Assembly (NCBI GenBank): GCA_051747385.1
Contig: JBNJGB010000034.1
Span: 3,725-67,724 of the forward strand
Length of the DNA stretch: 64,000 bases
Source: JBNJGB01 sp051747385
GTDB taxonomy: Bacteria; Myxococcota_A; UBA9042; PHBI01; JACKFB01
Direction: 5' to 3'
The notes below the pieces were generated by a model. That model made no database searches. It saw only the letters and a list, made by a program, of their open reading frames with translations, and was not told the DNA's origin. Both the position numbers and the translations under genes were made by a program. Shown piece by piece: positions 62,868 to 64,000 of the stretch. Every line of letters starts with the position of its first letter. Position 1 is the first letter of the stretch.

Positions 62868-63746
62868 ATGAACGAGCGACGCACGATCGCATGGCTCGCA
62901 GTCCTGACCCTGGTCCTGGCCGCCGGCACGGCCGCCTGCGACGACGACGGGGGAGACGGCGGCTCGGCGGACGTCGTCTCCGATACCGTCGGCGGGGACT
63001 CGGCGTCCTTCCCCGACGTCGACGGCCTGGGCGACGTGTCCGACGACACGCCGCAGGTCGAGGACACGCCCGGACCCGGCCCGGACGCGGAGGAGGACAC
63101 GGCCGGACCTGGCCCCGACGTGGAGGACGACACCACCTGGATGGACGTGACCGAGGACGTCCAGGCCGACGTGCCGCCGGTCACCGAGGAGCTGATCTGC
63201 CCCGAGCTCGCGGACTGTGCGTTCACGGCCTGCGACGGCCTGGAGGGTCAGGCGCTCACCGACTGCCTCGCCGACCCCTTCGCGACCTGCGCCGATCCGG
63301 TGTCGGCCGAGGAGGCCACCCTGGCCGAGGCCCTCGTGACCTGCATGGGCGACGGCGCCTGCTCGCTGGACGTGGAGGACGGGGCGCACTTCGAGTGCCA
63401 GCGCACCAAGTGCCTCGCCGAGACCGTCGCCTGCTGGCAGACGGAGGTCGTGGACGACACCTGCGCCAACCTCCGGGCCTGCATCAAGGGCTGCGAGGAC
63501 CCGCTGTTCGGGGGCCTCGAGCCGCCGTGCGTCCGGGACTGCATGAACGAGGGCGACGAGCTGGCGGTGACGCTCTTCTGGGACCTGCAGCTCTGCGCCG
63601 AGGCCCAGTGCGCCGACAGCATCGAGCCCCAGGTCTGCAAGGACACGGCGATCACGGACAGCCTGGAGTGCGCCGACCCCGCCGAGGAGTGCCTCGGAAA
63701 CGTCGGCGCCGCCCCGGGGCCCGGGAAGGGCGGCGGGATCGACTAG
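62868..63746 (+). CDS. Cys-rich lipoprotein, paralogue of the preceding one
   Basis: 292 residues. The ATG follows GCAGGAGAGCGCG. The signal ends AAGTAAC (Cys24), and the mature start CDDDGGDGG is identical to that of the neighbour. The spacer to about residue 105 is Asp/Pro/Val-rich (DTPGPGPDAEEDTAGPGPDV). The rest carries about 20 cysteines in helical pieces such as CPELADCAFTACDG, CANLRACIKGCED and CAEAQCADS, matching the non-repeat part of the first lipoprotein. It lacks the CGDGTC repeats. Function unknown; it is likely surface-exposed. Confidence 0.87.
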   Translation: MNERRTIAWLAVLTLVLAAGTAACDDDGGDGGSADVVSDTVGGDSASFPDVDGLGDVSDDTPQVEDTPGPGPDAEEDTAGPGPDVEDDTTWMDVTEDVQADVPPVTEELICPELADCAFTACDGLEGQALTDCLADPFATCADPVSAEEATLAEALVTCMGDGACSLDVEDGAHFECQRTKCLAETVACWQTEVVDDTCANLRACIKGCEDPLFGGLEPPCVRDCMNEGDELAVTLFWDLQLCAEAQCADSIEPQVCKDTAITDSLECADPAEECLGNVGAAPGPGKGGGID

Positions 63747-63750
63747 CGAC

Positions 63751-64000
63751 GCCTCGCCGGTCGACAGGGCTCGCGCCAAGGCGCCAAGCCGCCAAGGCGC
63801 AGTGCGTCAGAGGTCCTGATTCCTTTGCGTCTTCGGGTCCTTGCGCGAGGTTCCGGGGGTGAAGCGAACGCGCCTCGCCGGTCGACAGGGCTCGCGCCAA
63901 GGCGCCAAGGCGCCAAGGCGCCGAGCGTCAGAGGGTTGGATTCCTTTGCGTCTTCGGGTCTTTGCGCGAGATTCCGGGGGTGAAGCGAACGCGCCTCGCC
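63751..64000. repeat. 121-bp tandem repeat, family B, running off the window
   Basis: Units begin (GCCTCGCCGGTCGACAGGGC) at 63751 and 63872, and a third starts at 63993. Each unit holds a CTCGCGCCAAGGCGCC arm and, about 60 bases on, the facing arm GCGTCTTCGGGTCTTTGCG then CGAG, so it can fold back on itself. Units differ by small changes inside the arm region. The total number of units cannot be seen. No gene lies here. Confidence 0.8.

Noticed and set aside
63751..64000. Possible CRISPR array
   Set aside because: The unit is 121 bp, with repeats and supposed spacers both conserved between units and no cas genes. It is an ordinary tandem repeat.

Overview
The window reads as one contiguous stretch of a very GC-rich chromosome, most likely from a member of the Myxococcota or a related delta-proteobacterial lineage. 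This is inferred from the repertoire and not from a marker phylogeny. It carries a Hanks-type Ser/Thr kinase with PEGA-like repeats, an FHA-GAF-sigma54 activator, many lipoproteins whose mature ends read Cys-Asp-Asp-Asp followed by Gly/Asp/Thr/Pro-rich spacers, and TPR and HEAT envelope proteins. Coding density is high. No prophage, CRISPR array or rRNA operon was seen.

Layout. 1-12.8 kb: the 3' end of a superoxide dismutase, a GH31 glycosidase lipoprotein, unknown lipoproteins, an amidohydrolase, an S9 peptidase, a decayed Mrr endonuclease remnant and an ATP-grasp protein. 13-23 kb: a type IA topoisomerase with a lysine-rich tail, an HSDL2-like reductase, a tripeptidyl-peptidase-II-like subtilase, a VapBC pair, a DUF4384-like protein and an alpha/beta hydrolase. 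23-33.6 kb: an ABC-F ATPase overlapping hemL, then a partial complex I operon in the order nuoA-C-D-G-H-I (no nuoB, E, F or J-N here), then an RlmL-like RNA methyltransferase. 33.7-35.6 kb: trxB, a Rieske ferredoxin and a small unknown domain as one operon. 35.7-43.3 kb: a same-strand series with several overlapping stop/start codons, encoding a kinase, a TPR-like envelope protein, a sigma54 activator, two lipoproteins and a membrane protein. 43.3-49.8 kb: aspS, tRNA-Asp, tRNA-Val, tmRNA (ssrA), a TPR protein and citrate synthase. 50-61 kb: an L,D-transpeptidase, a TlpA-like lipoprotein, a HEAT-repeat protein fused to an apparently dead alpha/beta hydrolase, and a TIGR03960-like radical SAM protein. 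61-64 kb: two Cys-rich lipoproteins and a 121-bp tandem repeat running off the end.

The most notable signal is a family of five short dispersed elements (144-169 bp) in intergenic DNA. Each has inverted ends and sits between 10-bp direct repeats (four perfect, one 8/10), so they are transposition products: MITE-like and without a transposase. Their lengths fall on a 6-bp ladder set by an internal TTGCCC hexamer array. A second repeat family, built on GCGCCAAGGCGC-type arms, sits downstream of several genes. A second notable item is the HEAT-hydrolase fusion, in which all three expected catalytic positions are substituted.
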